From Deroplatys truncata (taxonomy: Eukaryota > Arthropoda > Insecta > Mantodea > Mantidae), in assembly GCA_030765065.1 (NCBI GenBank), contig CM060979.1, forward strand, positions 17,203,001-17,267,000: 64,000 nt of DNA. The letters run 5' to 3'. Every line of letters starts with the position of its first letter. Position 1 is the first letter of the stretch. The position numbers were made by a program, and so were the translations under genes. This document shows positions 20,881 through 32,224 of the stretch, piece by piece. The notes beneath the pieces were generated by a model, which saw only the letters and a list, made by a program, of their open reading frames with translations, was not told where the DNA came from and ran no database searches.

Positions 20881-22123
20881 CGCTATGTGATCAAAAGTAT
20901 CCGATCACCCCACAAACATACGTTTTTCATCTTAGGTGGTTTGTGCTGCCACCTACTGCCTGGTACTCATCCGCGGCCTCAGTAGTCATTAGACATCGTG
21001 AAACGCAGAATGGGACGCTCCGTGGAACTCACGGACTTCGTACGTGGTCAGGTGATTGGATGTCACTTGTGTCAGAAGTCTGTACGCGAGATTTCCACAC
21101 TCCTAAACATCCCTAGGTCCACTGTTTCTGATGTGATAGTGAAGTGGAAACGTGAAGGGACAGGTACAGCACAAAAGCGTACTCGCCGACCTCGTCTGTT
21201 GACTGACAGACACCGCCGACGTTTGAAGAGGGTTGTAAAGAGTAATACGCAGACATCTGTCCAGACCATCACACGGGAATTGCAAACTGCATCAGGATCC
21301 ACTCCAAGTACTATGAAAGTTAGGCGTGAGGTGAGAAACCTTGGATTCCATGGTCGAACGGCTGCTCATAAGCCACACATCGCGCAGGAAAATGCCAAAC
21401 GACACTTCGCTTGGTGTAAGGAGCGTCAACATTACACGACTGAACAGTGGTAAAACGTTGTGTGGAGTGACGAATCACGCTACACAATGTGACGATCCGA
21501 TGGCAGGGTGTGGGTATGGCGAATGCCCGGTGAACGTCATCTGCCAGCGTGTGTAGTGCCAACAGTGAAATTCGGAGGTGGTGGTGTTATGGTGTGGTCG
21601 TGTTTTTCCTGGAGGGGGCTTGCACCCCTTGTTATTTTGCGTGGCACGATCACAGCGCAGACCTACATTGATATTTTAAGCACCTTGTTGCTTCCCACTG
21701 TTGAAGAGCAATTCGGGGATGGCGATTGCATCTTTCAACACGATCGAGCACCTGTTCATACTGCATGGGCTGTGGTGGAGTGGTTACACGACAATAACAA
21801 CCCTATAATGGACTGGCCTGCACAGAGTCCTGACTTGAATCCTATAGAACACCTTTGGGATGTTTTGGAACGCCGACTTCGTGCCAGGCCTCACCGACCT
21901 ACATCGATACCTCTCCTCAGTTCCGCACTCCGTGAAGAATGGGCTGTCATTCCCCAAGAAACCTTCTAGCACATGTTTGAAAGTATGCCTGCGAGAGTGA
22001 ATCCTGTCATCAAGACTAAGGTTGGGCCAACACCATATTGACTTCCAGCATTACCGATGGAGGGCGCCACGAACTTGAACGTCATTTTCAGCCAGGTGTC
22101 CGGATACTTTTGATCACGTAGTG
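20881..22123 (+). mobile_element. Tc1-like element, full length
   Basis: 1,243 bp with inverted ends (CGCTATGTGATCAAAAGTAT; inverted actttTGATCACGTAGTG) and TA target duplications at 20879-20880 and 22124-22125. It inserted into a GATA-type microsatellite rich in TA. Complete ends but an interrupted transposase. Confidence 0.95.
21010..22041 (+). pseudogene. Tc1-like DD34E transposase with three stops
   Basis: A single continuous frame of 344 codons from ATG 21010 (MGRSVELTDFVRGQVIG) to TGA 22039-22041. Order: first helix-turn-helix (REISTLLNIPRSTVSDVI), GRPR-like hinge (RTRRPRLL), second helix-turn-helix (SVQTITRELQTASGSTPST), NLGFHGRTAAHKPHI linker, then the DDE core: VVWSDES (first D), [11 protein letters not shown] (second D), [12 protein letters not shown] (E). 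All three catalytic residues are present. Breaks are nonsense only: TAA 21451-21453, TGA 21490-21492 and TAG 21967-21969. Frame is kept throughout, so the copy is fairly young. The sequence is strikingly like Tc1-type transposases known from fishes as well as arthropods, a group noted for horizontal transfer. Confidence 0.93.
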
Positions 22124-22129
22124 TATATA

Positions 22130-22430
22130 ATTAAATGCACAGATAGAAATAAAATAGTTGTAGATAGATGTAGACAGATAAACGTGTGTATATAGATACA
22201 CAAATAAGATAGATAGACAGACAGATACATATATTTAATATAGACAGATAGACAAACTGATAGATTTATACATAGATTTATTATAGATAGACAGATACAT
22301 ACATAGATTTACTATATATAGACAGACAGATAGATCTCAGAGTTATTATAGAATGACATACAGATAGAAAAAGAACTAGATAGATACGTAGATTTACTAT
22401 AGACAGACAGACATAGATAGATAGCAATAT
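22130..22430. repeat. GATA/CAGA microsatellite, right half
   Basis: Continuation of the array at 20700-20880, with longer irregular units (atagacagacagata, catagatttactatag). Confidence 0.85.
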
Positions 22431-22899
22431 TTAAGTGGGGAAAAAGAGGAAACAGAAATACTGAAATGTTTCGTTATTACCGTTTTATCTTTTTTTCTGC
22501 CTTACGTTCCTTTTCCTAATTAATTATTATCGCATATTTTTTCATCGCAGGCTGAAAGCACCACATAAACGAAATAACAATCTGATAAGAGGGGGTCAAT
22601 GACCTGTTTTGTTACGACTCTCACAATGTAACATTCCTGGAAATCTCATATAAATACAGCCCTTATCAGATATCCAGGTTTTCCTGCATTTTGGGCCACC
22701 GTACTTTCATCCCAACTGTTCAACAGTTAATTTAATTTCATATGCTACTTCGAAAACACGTTTATCTGATGTTTGGAAACGTGTTCGTTTTTGCAGATAT
22801 TAGAGTGTATTAAAACTGGAAATTAAAAAAAACAAAAAGAAAAAATTCTCCCCACTTGATGAGCTTGGAAAGCAAATTATACCCGAGCTATTCAAGAAA
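22431..22899. other. No gene recognised
   Basis: AT-rich, featureless. Confidence 0.4.
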
Positions 22900-23305
22900 T
22901 CCAAACATTTCTGTCGTCTTTTACAAGAGCTATGAAGCACCATTTACTCACAGTTTGTACGTAGAAGAGGGTTAGAGAAAACCGAATCGATAGATAAGAT
23001 ATTTAAAAGCGAGTGGCTATTTGCTGGCTTTAAAATTACTTACTCTCTCCCTGATCTTGCGCTCACTTTCACTGTTTTTATCTGGTGCAATTTACATTGG
23101 GACTTCACTTAGTTCACACTGTCACCTCACTAATGTGAACTGTTTAATTTCCTCGTCGATCCGAACACAGGACTTACACAATCTCTCGCTCCGCAGTAGC
23201 ACTCGCTGCACGTCACAGCAGTCCTCACCAACTCGCTCGGAGAACCGCACTTGATGTCGCTCACCAACTCGCTTACTGACTCACTGACCGACTCCTCTCT
23301 TCCCC

Positions 23306-23320
23306 AGAACATTCTAGAAC
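23306..23320. promoter_or_regulatory. Perfect heat-shock-element-like motif
   Basis: AGAACATTCTAGAAC fits three alternating nGAAn units, the arrangement bound by heat-shock factor. It sits in a GC-richer unclassified segment (23100-23450) with repeated ctcactgac/ctcgct motifs. A chance match cannot be excluded. Confidence 0.3.
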
Positions 23321-23567
23321 TATCTGGACACACGCTCTGAAGGCGGGACAAAGAAACTTCCATAATATTCTGGTTATCTACAAATAGCGCTTCTGATGTT
23401 TACGCCAGACGAGAGCGCGACTTATCCTTGTTTATCTCCGACTATGCGGCGTCGATCTCTGATAACCTTGGTAAAGAGCAGTCTGGGGTAGGATACTTAT
23501 GCGATAGGTTTTTTTTTTATGGACACACTTTAACTGCTGTGGTTCTTGGCGTCCCATTCTATACTGC

Positions 23568-23790
23568 GCGTGAAAGACCGGTAATTTTGCTCAGAGGCCT
23601 CTTAATCAGGCTTGAGGTTCATTTACGTGCCGTAAATCTACGACACGGGACCACCGGCTTTACTTCCCTTCCGAAGGAGGCCATGCTAAGGATGTTCACC
23701 CCCGAGAAAAATCCATTGTCCTCCGCAGTGTTTGAACCCGGGACCTCGGTAACCAGAGGCTAGCATGGTACCCCTAGACCACGGAGGACA
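23568..23790 (-). mobile_element. tRNA-derived SINE (family 1), best copy
   Basis: Minus strand: GTCCTCCGTGGTCTAGGGG (A box TGGTCTAGGGG), then GAGGTCCCGGGTTCAAAC (B box), resembling a tRNA-Glu-type head. The body includes ggaagggaagtaaagccgg and ends near accggtctttcacgcg. Nearly intact Pol III promoter. Confidence 0.9.
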
Positions 23791-24314
23791 AGTATTTATC
23801 GAACTTTTCGATTTTGAGTTATGCTGTTCACAGAGAGACGGACAGACAGCTTTTTCTTTTTTTGGTTCAGAAGACCTCAGAGAATATATTTTTGATAAAA
23901 CCTCGACATCGAATTTTTAAGTGGAATACAACACTTCTACTTACTGTTACTTGGGTTTAGGTTTAGGGTTATTCAACGCATGCAACTTAAGCCTACATAG
24001 ATACATTGCAGCTACCAACCCCAGGAGAAACCGATGAAGTGAACTACAGCAGACTACAGGCCACAGAGACGCGCGGAAGTCCGCAACAATTCCAGGTTTG
24101 AAGACCGGTGCCACTGCTGGAGAGGGCTATCAACGACCCTCCACCAAGGAGCTATCTGGTGTCCAAGGGGAGTACTATTTCCTTTGAGCAAGCATTCAGT
24201 ATTGACATACGCCACAACACCTGGAAGCATACGTGTAAGATGAAAAGGAAACAGAATGAAGGGGAAGTAATGGAAAGAAAATCGTGGGAGATTCGCTTAG
24301 CGATCTGGAAAACC

Positions 24315-24412
24315 GCGGAAAATACATGGTCAGAGTGGGCTGTCGCCGGTAATAGAACCCAGGACCTCCCGAATGCGAGTCTCATACGTTAACACGGAGC
24401 CATCCCGCTCTG
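24315..24412 (-). mobile_element. SINE head (family 2), truncated body
   Basis: Minus strand: AGAGCGGGATGGCTCCG, then GCATTCGGGAGGTCCTGGG, the family 2 head. Sequence further along (24000-24310) may be body but matches other copies poorly. Confidence 0.6.
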
Positions 24413-24439
24413 TAAGTGCGCAGTAGACAAAGTAACAAA

Positions 24440-24560
24440 AATTGAAGGATTTTACATTCGCTACCACGTACATAGCAGATAGAGAAGGTACTGCATTCCA
24501 CCAAAAAACATTCAATACAGAGATTTCACCAGAAATGCATGTTTTGAGATCCGATGAATT
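24440..24560 (-). repeat. CTCTAC repeat fragment, 3' end
   Basis: ctaccacgtacatagcagatagagaagg through gcatgttttgagatc, minus orientation, joined head-on to the next plus copy. Confidence 0.7.
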
Positions 24561-24565
24561 AAAAA

Positions 24566-25548
24566 AATCTGATGTGTTAAACTCACATGATTTTCTCTAC
24601 TCTTGTACAAACTATTTTTACAAACTCTTATTCTCCATCTATTTCATATTAATCGAGATAAACATTTGCAGAAATGATCTTTTGATATGCAAAGAGAATT
24701 ACATTTTACACATAGCGACCAGTTCTAAAAATATTTGACTATCGCTTAAGGCGTACAGTAGCCTTTAAGCATAGACATATCTCTTAATAGCTGGTTGCTA
24801 GGTGCAGCACCATTCTCTTTGCCACAGAATAATACTCTTTGCATACCCAAACAAAAAAATGAATTCCACTTTGAGAAAATAAGTATTGAAAAATTTAAGG
24901 GAATAACAAGCAATATCTCTAAAATGGTTCACTCAACAAAAACGATGTATATGACATAAATTGTGTATTTTAACGCGATCTACATTTTTTGTATAGTAAA
25001 ATTTTGTCTATATCTTATGGTTTACCAGTTATGCAAACGTTGTTCACAATGAAGAATACTTTTGGAGACATTCCCAGAAAATTCAAGATATACATTTCAT
25101 TTGTCATAAAAATATCTTAAACATATGATATTTTAAACAAAATCGTTAGAGCCATTTTTGAGAAAATTAAAATTTTCGAAAAATGTTCCATGCAAAGAGT
25201 AATCTGGGGTGGGGGGATTTTCTTGAAAACCTTCGTGTCGCATCTCTGGAAGATACTGAACCTAAATACCAAGTTTGATATTTATCCGACTGTTCGTTTC
25301 TGAGTTATGCTGTTCACAGACACACACACGAATATGTTTCCAGAAATACTTTTCTTTGATTCAGGGGGTCTCAAAACATATATTTCCGTTGAAATCTCGG
25401 TGTCGAATTTTTGGTGGAATACAATACTTCCCCTACTTACTATACGTAGTAGAGAAAGTAATAAGCTTTATTAAGAATAGCTTATATACCCACTAATAAA
25501 GATAAAGGGTAGAGAAAGTCACGTGGATGTATCACACCAGATTTTTAT
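24566..25548 (+). repeat. CTCTAC repeat, subfamily B, both outer ends present
   Basis: Begins aaatctgatgtgttaaac, has the ACTTTCTCTAC-type end, the subfamily B block (agctggttgctaggtg), tacgtagtagagaaag at 25440-25460, then the outer inverted repeat to cacaccagattttta at 25545. One of the clearest full-length copies, ~980 bp. Confidence 0.85.
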
Positions 25549-26044
25549 TTCCTTGCAAGGTCTCCTAATGAAGCAAATCCAGCATTGCATGCACACGCAT
25601 TCTCTGCGTTATAAAAACTCGTGATTATGCCGTACTGTCTCTCGAGAGTTGAACAATGGCGAAAGCACACAGTTCATGAAACGCTCCCTCGTTTCCCAAG
25701 CGTTTAGTCAGAAAGAACATACGACATTCGCCAGGGAATTCAACCGATAGCGAACAACAGCACGCCTACAGAATCATTCCGTTGTGTTCACATAATTAGC
25801 ACAATGTAACTTTTTTTTTCCGATGCACGCAAATTACCGTTGGGACAAGGTGAATGACATGCTGCAGGCTGGGGTTCATTTCGCGTGGAGTCGTGGTACA
25901 GAGCATTTCTTAGATTAATCTCATCTTCAGCTACACAAGAAATCGATCTCCTTTTATGTGTAGTCAGAATGAATGGTTCTACTTGTAGCCAAAAAAATCC
26001 TACTTTTGTATTTCGTTTAATGAAACGTTTCCCAAATTATTTTA
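25549..26044. other. No gene recognised
   Basis: Mixed composition. A 64-codon plus frame at 25885 has no recognisable motif. No repeat match was found. Confidence 0.35.
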
Positions 26045-26160
26045 CAGCAAGTGTTGCATTCCACCCAAAAATTCGATAGTTACGGAGATTTCAACGGAAC
26101 TACGTGGCTTGTGACTCCCCAAATGCCCAAAATATATTTTTTACACAAAACATGTATATT
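26045..26160 (-). repeat. CTCTAC repeat fragment, 3' end
   Basis: gcattccacccaaaaattcg and neighbouring sequence only, minus orientation. Confidence 0.6.
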
Positions 26161-26164
26161 GTTA

Positions 26165-26655
26165 TATACCGGGCAAGGCCAAAACGCTTGCAGCTAGATA
26201 TTAAATTTTAGTTACCCCAGCATAAACATTGGGGGACATAACATCAGAGAAAACGAGAGGATCAGGATCTTAACTACAAATTTCAGAGCAGGCGTGGGAT
26301 AATTATCACAAAAATACACAATTTCACATTCATCACATTATCTATGGTTTATTGAATATTAAACACGGTGTCCCTACGTCGTACGCAAAATATTAAAGAA
26401 AGACATTGGAGGGAGATGTTAGCACACGAGGTCACATTCAGACACTAGACTTGAAGTAAGAGTGCCACGCTACACACACCACACAAAGAAAAATAAAGCT
26501 TACTTCCCCCCCTCTCACCACCTCTGGCCAGGAGGTGAGGAGAGATGCCACGCCAGACGAAATTGAAAACCCCAACAAGAATTACACCAACAATGGTGCC
26601 ACTAACAAAGCAATAATGTATCCAACGTACAATACACACCATACACGCCACATCA
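26165..26655 (-). repeat. Unnamed SINE-like body, copy 1 (head missing)
   Basis: Shares long blocks with 56398-56800 (aacattggg, gcaggcgtgggat, gacattggagggagatg, gccacgcc). In copy 2 this body is joined to a tRNA-like head on the minus strand. Here the head is replaced by a (TG)n run and a plus-oriented SINE. On the minus strand it contains an AATAAA. Confidence 0.6.
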
Positions 26656-26710
26656 TGTGTGTGTGTGTGTGTTGGTAGTGCTTAAGTCCCGTTCCTACTG
26701 CATACGACAC

Positions 26711-27285
26711 CCGAGCGAGTAACGCGGTAGTGTGTGCGACTGGCATTCGGGAGCTCCCGGGTTCGATTCCGGCGACCGCCCATTCCAATGGGGTTTTTAT
26801 GGTTTCCCCAGGTCAGTAGGCGGATGTTGGGGTGGTTGCTCTTCTACCTTTCCTGCCCCTTATTTCCTGTACCCATCATCTCCTTCATTGCCTATAGGAC
26901 CAGGCGACGGTGTTTGACGGATTGCGGCTGGCCCTTGGCATCGTTGCGGGACTGCTAGTTAGGACTCGCCTCCGAGTGGACCCCACAGGGGGGGGGCCGG
27001 CGCCGGTGGTCTAAAGGCTTGTGAGTGGCTCGGTTGGCGTCGAATACGTTCAACGTTAGGAATCACGTCCATACCTGCCTGTCGTTATCTAGATTTGGTC
27101 GTCGTTCGGGTTTCTCCCATCACCCCTCCTTTCCAGGGGTACGGTACAAGCGAAAAGGGCTTTGCGGCCTACTTGTTGTGCTCTGCCCCGGTTGCTGGGG
27201 CCTTTCCATTCGTCCGTACCGTTACGTTTTTACTGCATACGGCCCCACAGACGGTGGGTACTGATGATAAATGCAATGATAATTT
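26711..27285 (+). mobile_element. tRNA-derived SINE (family 2), long copy
   Basis: Head CCGAGCGAGTAACGCGGTAG, then GGGTTCGATTCC (B box), then a GC-rich body with ggtttccccaggtcagtagg and taggaccaggcgacgg blocks shared with copies at 27840, 50013 and 58843. About 575 bp, unusually long for a SINE. Apparent open frames inside it are not genes. Confidence 0.8.
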
Positions 27286-27839
27286 CGAAAGGCCTTATAC
27301 TGTGCGTTTCACAGGTCCCACATATGTTCTGCTACAGCTAATGGAAGTTTTTTCAGAAACAACGCCCAGACACGTCAGATAGTATATTTTAAAACACTCT
27401 TTTTCACACAAACAAGACAATCTTAATGCTATTGTTGTGCAACTAGTGACATACTCGGAAACATTTTATGTGACATCCTATATTTCTTATATACCATCTG
27501 AAGGATTGTATTGTTGTGTATGATTGTACAAGCAATCAGTTGTTGTATACAACAAACTCTGTATACAAAGTATAAAGAGTAGGCAATTCCGAGAAACGTT
27601 CTTCCAATTCTGATCTTACAGAGGTTCACTTCAAGTTGGTCTAGGCGGGTGGGAAACGTGTGCACTCGGATGGAGATCTCGACAGAAATACAGGGGGTTT
27701 AACGGGAAATAGTATGAATTACAAAGCGGTTCAGACAAATATAATATGTAACTGTTTAGCAGCTTAATTACTGTTCTTTATTTAACTGGTATAAATCAAG
27801 ACAAGCCAACACGTGGCTTTGATCTACTGTCATTACCCT
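27286..27839. other. No gene recognised
   Basis: AT-rich spacer between two oppositely oriented family 2 SINEs. Nothing identified. Confidence 0.4.
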
Positions 27840-28550
27840 ACCCCAGATAAGCCCTATACGATTTAGGCCAACAACGACGACGAGAAGAAGAGAAGCAGCG
27901 AACTTCAGAGCCAGCGTCCGGACATCAATCAACATCACCTGCCACCGCTACCAACTCCACTGCGCGTGTAAGGACATCAGATCGTGGAAGTGTAATAGTT
28001 TCCGAGATGCCATATGCGCATCACAGCCCATAGTAAGTTTCTGTAGGCCTCCAAGAGATAGACACAGTTGAAGAATGCCGTAACAGCCTTTTTTGCTTCC
28101 AACGTGACCCTTGGGGAGGGAAGGATGACGGAGGGACCTGAAGGGTGACCAGATTCGGATGCCGACGTGTGTAGGCAGGGATGGGGACCCCAACGTTTCC
28201 AGATTGAACACATCCGGCGCCGCCTGGTCCTACCCACAAGCAATAAACAACTGGCAGTCCCTTATTGGGAGGAGCCCACTTGGGGGAGAAAATTAACCGA
28301 GTCCGCGGAGCGACGCCAGGGAAGAAACCTCTACGGAGCGCACGCCTGTATCCAGCCACAACCCGCCGAACACCGCCGCCTGGTCCTACAACCCTAAAAC
28401 AGATAAGGAAGATGATGGGTGCAAGAAATGAGGGCAACATTCTCCCGCCGATCCGGGGAAACCACAAAAAAACCCATGGGCCAAAATGGGCGGATCCGGG
28501 AGCTCCCGAATGCGGGCCACATACGTTACCGCCTTAGCCATCCCGCTTGG
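27840..28550 (-). mobile_element. tRNA-derived SINE (family 2), apparently composite
   Basis: Minus strand head AGCGGGATGGCTAAGGCGG, then GCATTCGGGAGCTCCCGG. The block ggaccaggcggcg occurs twice (about 28220 and 28375 on the plus strand as cgccgcctggtcc), whereas other copies have it once, so two truncated copies or an internal duplication are fused. A 148-codon minus frame here is non-genic. Confidence 0.7.
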
Positions 28551-28582
28551 TTATTACACCTGTAGTAGGTTATATAAGTTTC

Positions 28583-29215
28583 AAGGTTTTCTGGCCTCTG
28601 TGCTACACTCAAATGACTTTCTCTGCCCACTACCGTTTACTTTTTACAGCTTCTACAGAATATTCTTACGAAGGTTTATTTTTTCATCTGTTTCATGTTA
28701 AAAGAGATAAACCTTTGCAGAAATAGTTTGATGGGACACTTCGTTGTTGGTACAAGAGGGATTGGGGAAACCGAATCAAGTGTCAGAAGTCTGAAACCTA
28801 ATCGCACTTGCTGGCCTTGAAATTCAATACTTCCGAGAAACACCTGAAGAGCGACAGCACTTTAAAAATTACAACAGGCCTTGAGGTCTATACCGTAAGT
28901 GTACATGATGATACTGTATTTGAATCAAAGTTGCTACTGGTATTTTTGTTCAAAATCGAAGATTTCGAATAATCTTCCATGTAAAGATTTGTTTGAGGAT
29001 TTTATCGAAATTCTGTTGAAGATACTGAGCTTAAATACAACGTTTGTATTTATCCAACATGTTATGCCCTTCACAGACACAACACAAGGAGCTTTTTCCA
29101 AACGTTTTCATTGGGGGGGGGGATTCTGGAAGTCTTAAATCATGTATTTTTGGTGAAATATCGATATTGAAGTTTTTGGTGGAATGCAATGCTTCCTTTA
29201 CAGTAGAGAAATTAA
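28583..29215 (+). repeat. CTCTAC repeat, subfamily C copy
   Basis: From gctacactcaaatgactttctc to cctttacagtagagaaatt, with the subfamily C block (ggtacaagagggattgg). Diverged and shortened (~630 bp). Confidence 0.75.
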
Positions 29216-29527
29216 AAATAGGAATACATGTTTGACATGTCTTGTACGACTGCGGTGGCACATACCTCGATAAGGTAAACGTCAGAAAAATCATTCTTAC
29301 TATTGTTCATTATATACTTGTTGAACATCTAGTGTCATGATTGTCGCGTCCCCAGTCTCTTTCCCCTCTCTTGATTATTGGACGCTTTGTCAGCATGCTT
29401 TAGCAAGTTAGAATGCTTAATTCACGCTCATTCGCAAAACGCTGAGCCAGTGGTTCTCATCTTTTTCATAATTATTACTGGATTTTAAGCTATAAATTCA
29501 TTTTCAAAATTAGAGAATTCAGTAGTA
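29216..29527. other. No gene recognised
   Basis: AT-rich target region of the mariner that follows. Confidence 0.4.
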
Positions 29528-30852
29528 CGAGTGAGAATCGAAAAGTAACGCACAATAATTTTTTTTCTGCCTTGGTATTGCAGCTGGAATGTTTCTATTT
29601 CACACGGATATAGTATTAAGTTTTCACTACACAGGGTATTTTTTGTTTCGTGTACAGCTCTAGCGAGAGAAGCGTGAACTGCGCAACAAAGATGGCACGC
29701 ATGTTACTGTCGTCCACGTATGAAGAGCAGAGAGGCGTGGTTCGATATTTGTGGGCATAAACCGCGTGATATTCACAGGGGCATGCGTGGCGTGTATGGG
29801 GATAATTGTATGGAACGTAGCAATGTCTCCAGGTGGTGCGCATTCTTCTTAGAAGGCAGTGTGAACTTTAGTGATTCGCCACGCTCCGTGAGGTCGGTAA
29901 CAGCTACAACACCGCAGAATTTCAGAGGCATTGAGGCGGCAATTTTGAACGACTGACGTGTGCAACTGCGACCTTATCGCACAATTCAACGTTTCCTATG
30001 GTGCATTGTAAGATATTGTTCATGACACGTTGAAATTTCGTAAAGTTAGTGCTCGATGGGTGCCTAAGAACGTGACAGACAACCGCAAGGGCAGCGAATG
30101 ATGACGAGCTTGGATCACCTAACGCGGTACACCGCAGAAAGGCATGACTTTCTGAAAGGAATCGTCACTGTTGATGAGTCGTGGGCATACTACTACGCGC
30201 CCGAAACCAAGCAGGCAAATATGGAGTGGAAACATGCTGATTCCCCAGTAAACAAAAACTTCGAAGTGACTCAATCTGCTAGAAAAGTGCTTGTGACGGT
30301 GTTCTGGGATATGTATGATATTGTATTGGTGGACTTTGCTGAACAAGGGACCACTGTGAATGCTGCAGCCTACATGCGATGTGATGTTGCGTCGTGCCCT
30401 TCGTGACAAACGCCACAACATGAATGCTGACGATGTCAAAATTCTTCATGACAATGCTCGCTCCCAAGTTGCTGCTGCTGTTCGTCAGAAAATAGCCAAA
30501 TTTGGTTGGGAGGTGCTCCAACATACGCCATACAGTCCGGACCTCGCACCGTCATACTTTTATCTGTTTGGTCCCATGAAGAAATTCCTGGCCGGCCAAC
30601 GCTTTGCGACAGATGCGGAAGTGAAATCAGCAGTCCGCAGATGGCTATACTCCAAGGAAACGGACTTCTACGAACAGGACATATTGAAACTGGTATCACG
30701 ATGGGAGAAATGTGTTGAGAAACTTGGTGACTACGTCGAAAAGTAGGTAAAGGGTAAAAGGTGTAAGTTCGTTTGTGATTTTTTGTTGTTGTTCTAACTA
30801 TTAAACTTTTTTGTAAAAATATTATTGTGCGTTACTTTTCGATCCGTCCTCG
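29528..30852 (+). mobile_element. mariner element, full length, decayed
   Basis: 1,325 bp with inverted ends (ATCGAAAAGTAACGCACAAT inside the left end; inverted attgtgcgttacttttcgat at the right) and TA at 29526-29527 and 30853-30854. A different mariner subfamily from the one at 331. Confidence 0.93.
29692..30746 (+). pseudogene. mariner transposase, frameshifted, third Asp lost
   Basis: Pieces in order: SSTYEEQRGVVRYLWA, DIHRGMRGVYGDNCMERSNV, SRWCAFFLEG (helix-turn-helix region), then NFRGIEAAILND and a stop at 29955. A second block from 30098 holds MMTSLDHLTRYTAERHDFLK, IVTVDESWAYYYAPETK (first D kept) and LVTVFWDMYDIVLVDFAEQG. A third frame to TAG 30746 holds ILHDNARSQVAAAV (second D kept), YSPDLAPSYFYLFGPM and the normal C-terminus FYEQDILKLVSRWEKCVEK. 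The catalytic third aspartate (PSD in active mariners) is tyrosine here. At least three frameshifts or stops. Dead. Confidence 0.9.
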
Positions 30853-30854
30853 TA

Positions 30855-31079
30855 CATACATTGCAGCTGGTTATCATGCAAGGAGAGCTTTTGGGCAGCC
30901 CTGTTTTAGAGTACCTAATAAAGAAATGGATTTAAAGGTTCAAATTACATAATTAGCAACATGAGGTATGAAGCACATTTATAAACGCGATGAAAATATT
31001 AATCCCGAAAAAGTTATAAAGACAATAATATACAGCACGGTACAATACAATGATTGAAAACCTGTGCTAATATTATAAA
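30855..31079. other. No gene recognised
   Basis: Short AT-rich spacer. Confidence 0.4.
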
Positions 31080-31850
31080 AATTGATGTGTTACACTCACA
31101 TGACGTTCTCTACTCTTGTACAAACTATTTTTACAAACGCTTATTCTCCATATGCTTCATGTTAATCGAGATGTTAATCTTATTGCTAATTTTCTTGTAG
31201 GTGCAAGGGGAATATGGTAGGCTTTAAGCGATAGTCAAATGTTTTAAGAGCTGGTTGCTATGTGGCGCATTCCATTCTCTTTGTATGTCCAGGACATAAA
31301 AAATGAATAACGAATTCAGATTTGAGAAAAGTATTGGAAAATTTAAGGGAATAACAAGCAATATCTCGAAAATGGTTCACTCAACAACAAAAAATGTATA
31401 TGACAAATTGTGTATTTTAACGCGATCTACATTTTTTGTGTAGTAAAATTTTGTCTATCTCTTATGGTTTACGAGTTATGCAAAAGTCGTTTACAATGAA
31501 GAATACTTTTGGAGACATTCCCAGAAAATTCAAGATGTACATTTTATTTCTCATGAAAGTATCTTAAATATATGATATTTTAATCCAAATCGTTAGTGCC
31601 AATTTTGTTAGAATTAAAATTCTCGAAATATATTACATGTAAAGGGTAATCTGGGGTGGGTGGATTTTCTTGAAAACCTTCGTGTCGCATCCTTGGAAGA
31701 TACTGAACCTAAATACCAAGTTTGGTGTTTACCGACTGTTCGTTTCTGAGTTATGCTGTTCACACACAGACATACACACGGACATGTTTCCGAAAATACT
31801 TTTTTTTGGATTCAGGGGGCCTTTTAACTATACGTAGTAGAGAATGTAAA
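31080..31850 (+). repeat. CTCTAC repeat, subfamily B copy
   Basis: From attgatgtgttacactcac to ctatacgtagtagagaatg. The 3' part is shortened (the ccggtgaaatctcgg block is missing). The LINE fragment that follows joins exactly at its 3' end. Confidence 0.85.
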
Positions 31851-32165
31851 AGAGAGATATCTGCCAAAGGAAAATGAAAGGAAAATCTTGGGTATAACAA
31901 TGAGAGATAGGATGCGAACTAAGAAATAACGAATACGACACGATTAAAGGACCCCGTGGCCACAGGAAGCTACCTAAAATGGAGATGGGCAGGAGAAGTT
32001 ATGAGATGGACACACACAGTCACTTTTTGGGACCCCAGGATTGGTCAAAGGAACGTCTACAGGTGGATAACCCGCTGGGCGGTGAGTGGACCACAATAGC
32101 CAAAGAGAGAGATAAACTTGGAAAAAACTAGTGGACATAGTCCGTAGGATAATAAACTAGGTAGA
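31851..32165 (+). pseudogene. LINE ORF2 C-terminus (RTE/CR1-like), decayed
   Basis: Plus strand, in shifting frames: ENERKILGITMRDRMRTKK, then SYLKWRWAGEVMRWT, then WDPRIGQRNVYRWITRWA, then AKERDKLGKN. This is the conserved tail of a LINE polyprotein ('R-ILGI-LRDR-R---I', 'KWRWAGHV-R', 'W-PR-G-R--GRPP-RW-DDL', 'A-DR--W') in its normal order, downstream of the RT domain. At least two frameshifts and two stops are visible (TAA after RTKK, TAG before the AKERDK block). The conserved WADDL motif has become WAVSG. 5'-truncated, with no RT active site. It sits between a CTCTAC copy and a mariner fragment. Confidence 0.78.
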
Positions 32166-32224
32166 TCTTTTCCGGAATAGCTAAGCGGTACTGCAAAATT
32201 CAGCTACCTAGAACTTGAAACAGA

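Larger units (their letters stand above)
22900..23945 (+). repeat. CTCTAC repeat, subfamily C pieces around insertions
   Basis: 22960-23040 (gaagagggttagagaaa...ggctatttgctggc) and 23800-23945 (gagttatgctgttcacag...gtggaatac) are parts of one copy. Between them lie an unclassified promoter-like stretch (23041-23560) and a SINE (23568-23790). Confidence 0.6.

Noticed and set aside
23710-23790. Intact tRNA gene
   Set aside because: A and B boxes are good, but the acceptor stem does not close and the sequence continues into a SINE body also found elsewhere.
28021-28467. 148-codon minus-strand frame
   Set aside because: It lies entirely in family 2 SINE sequence.
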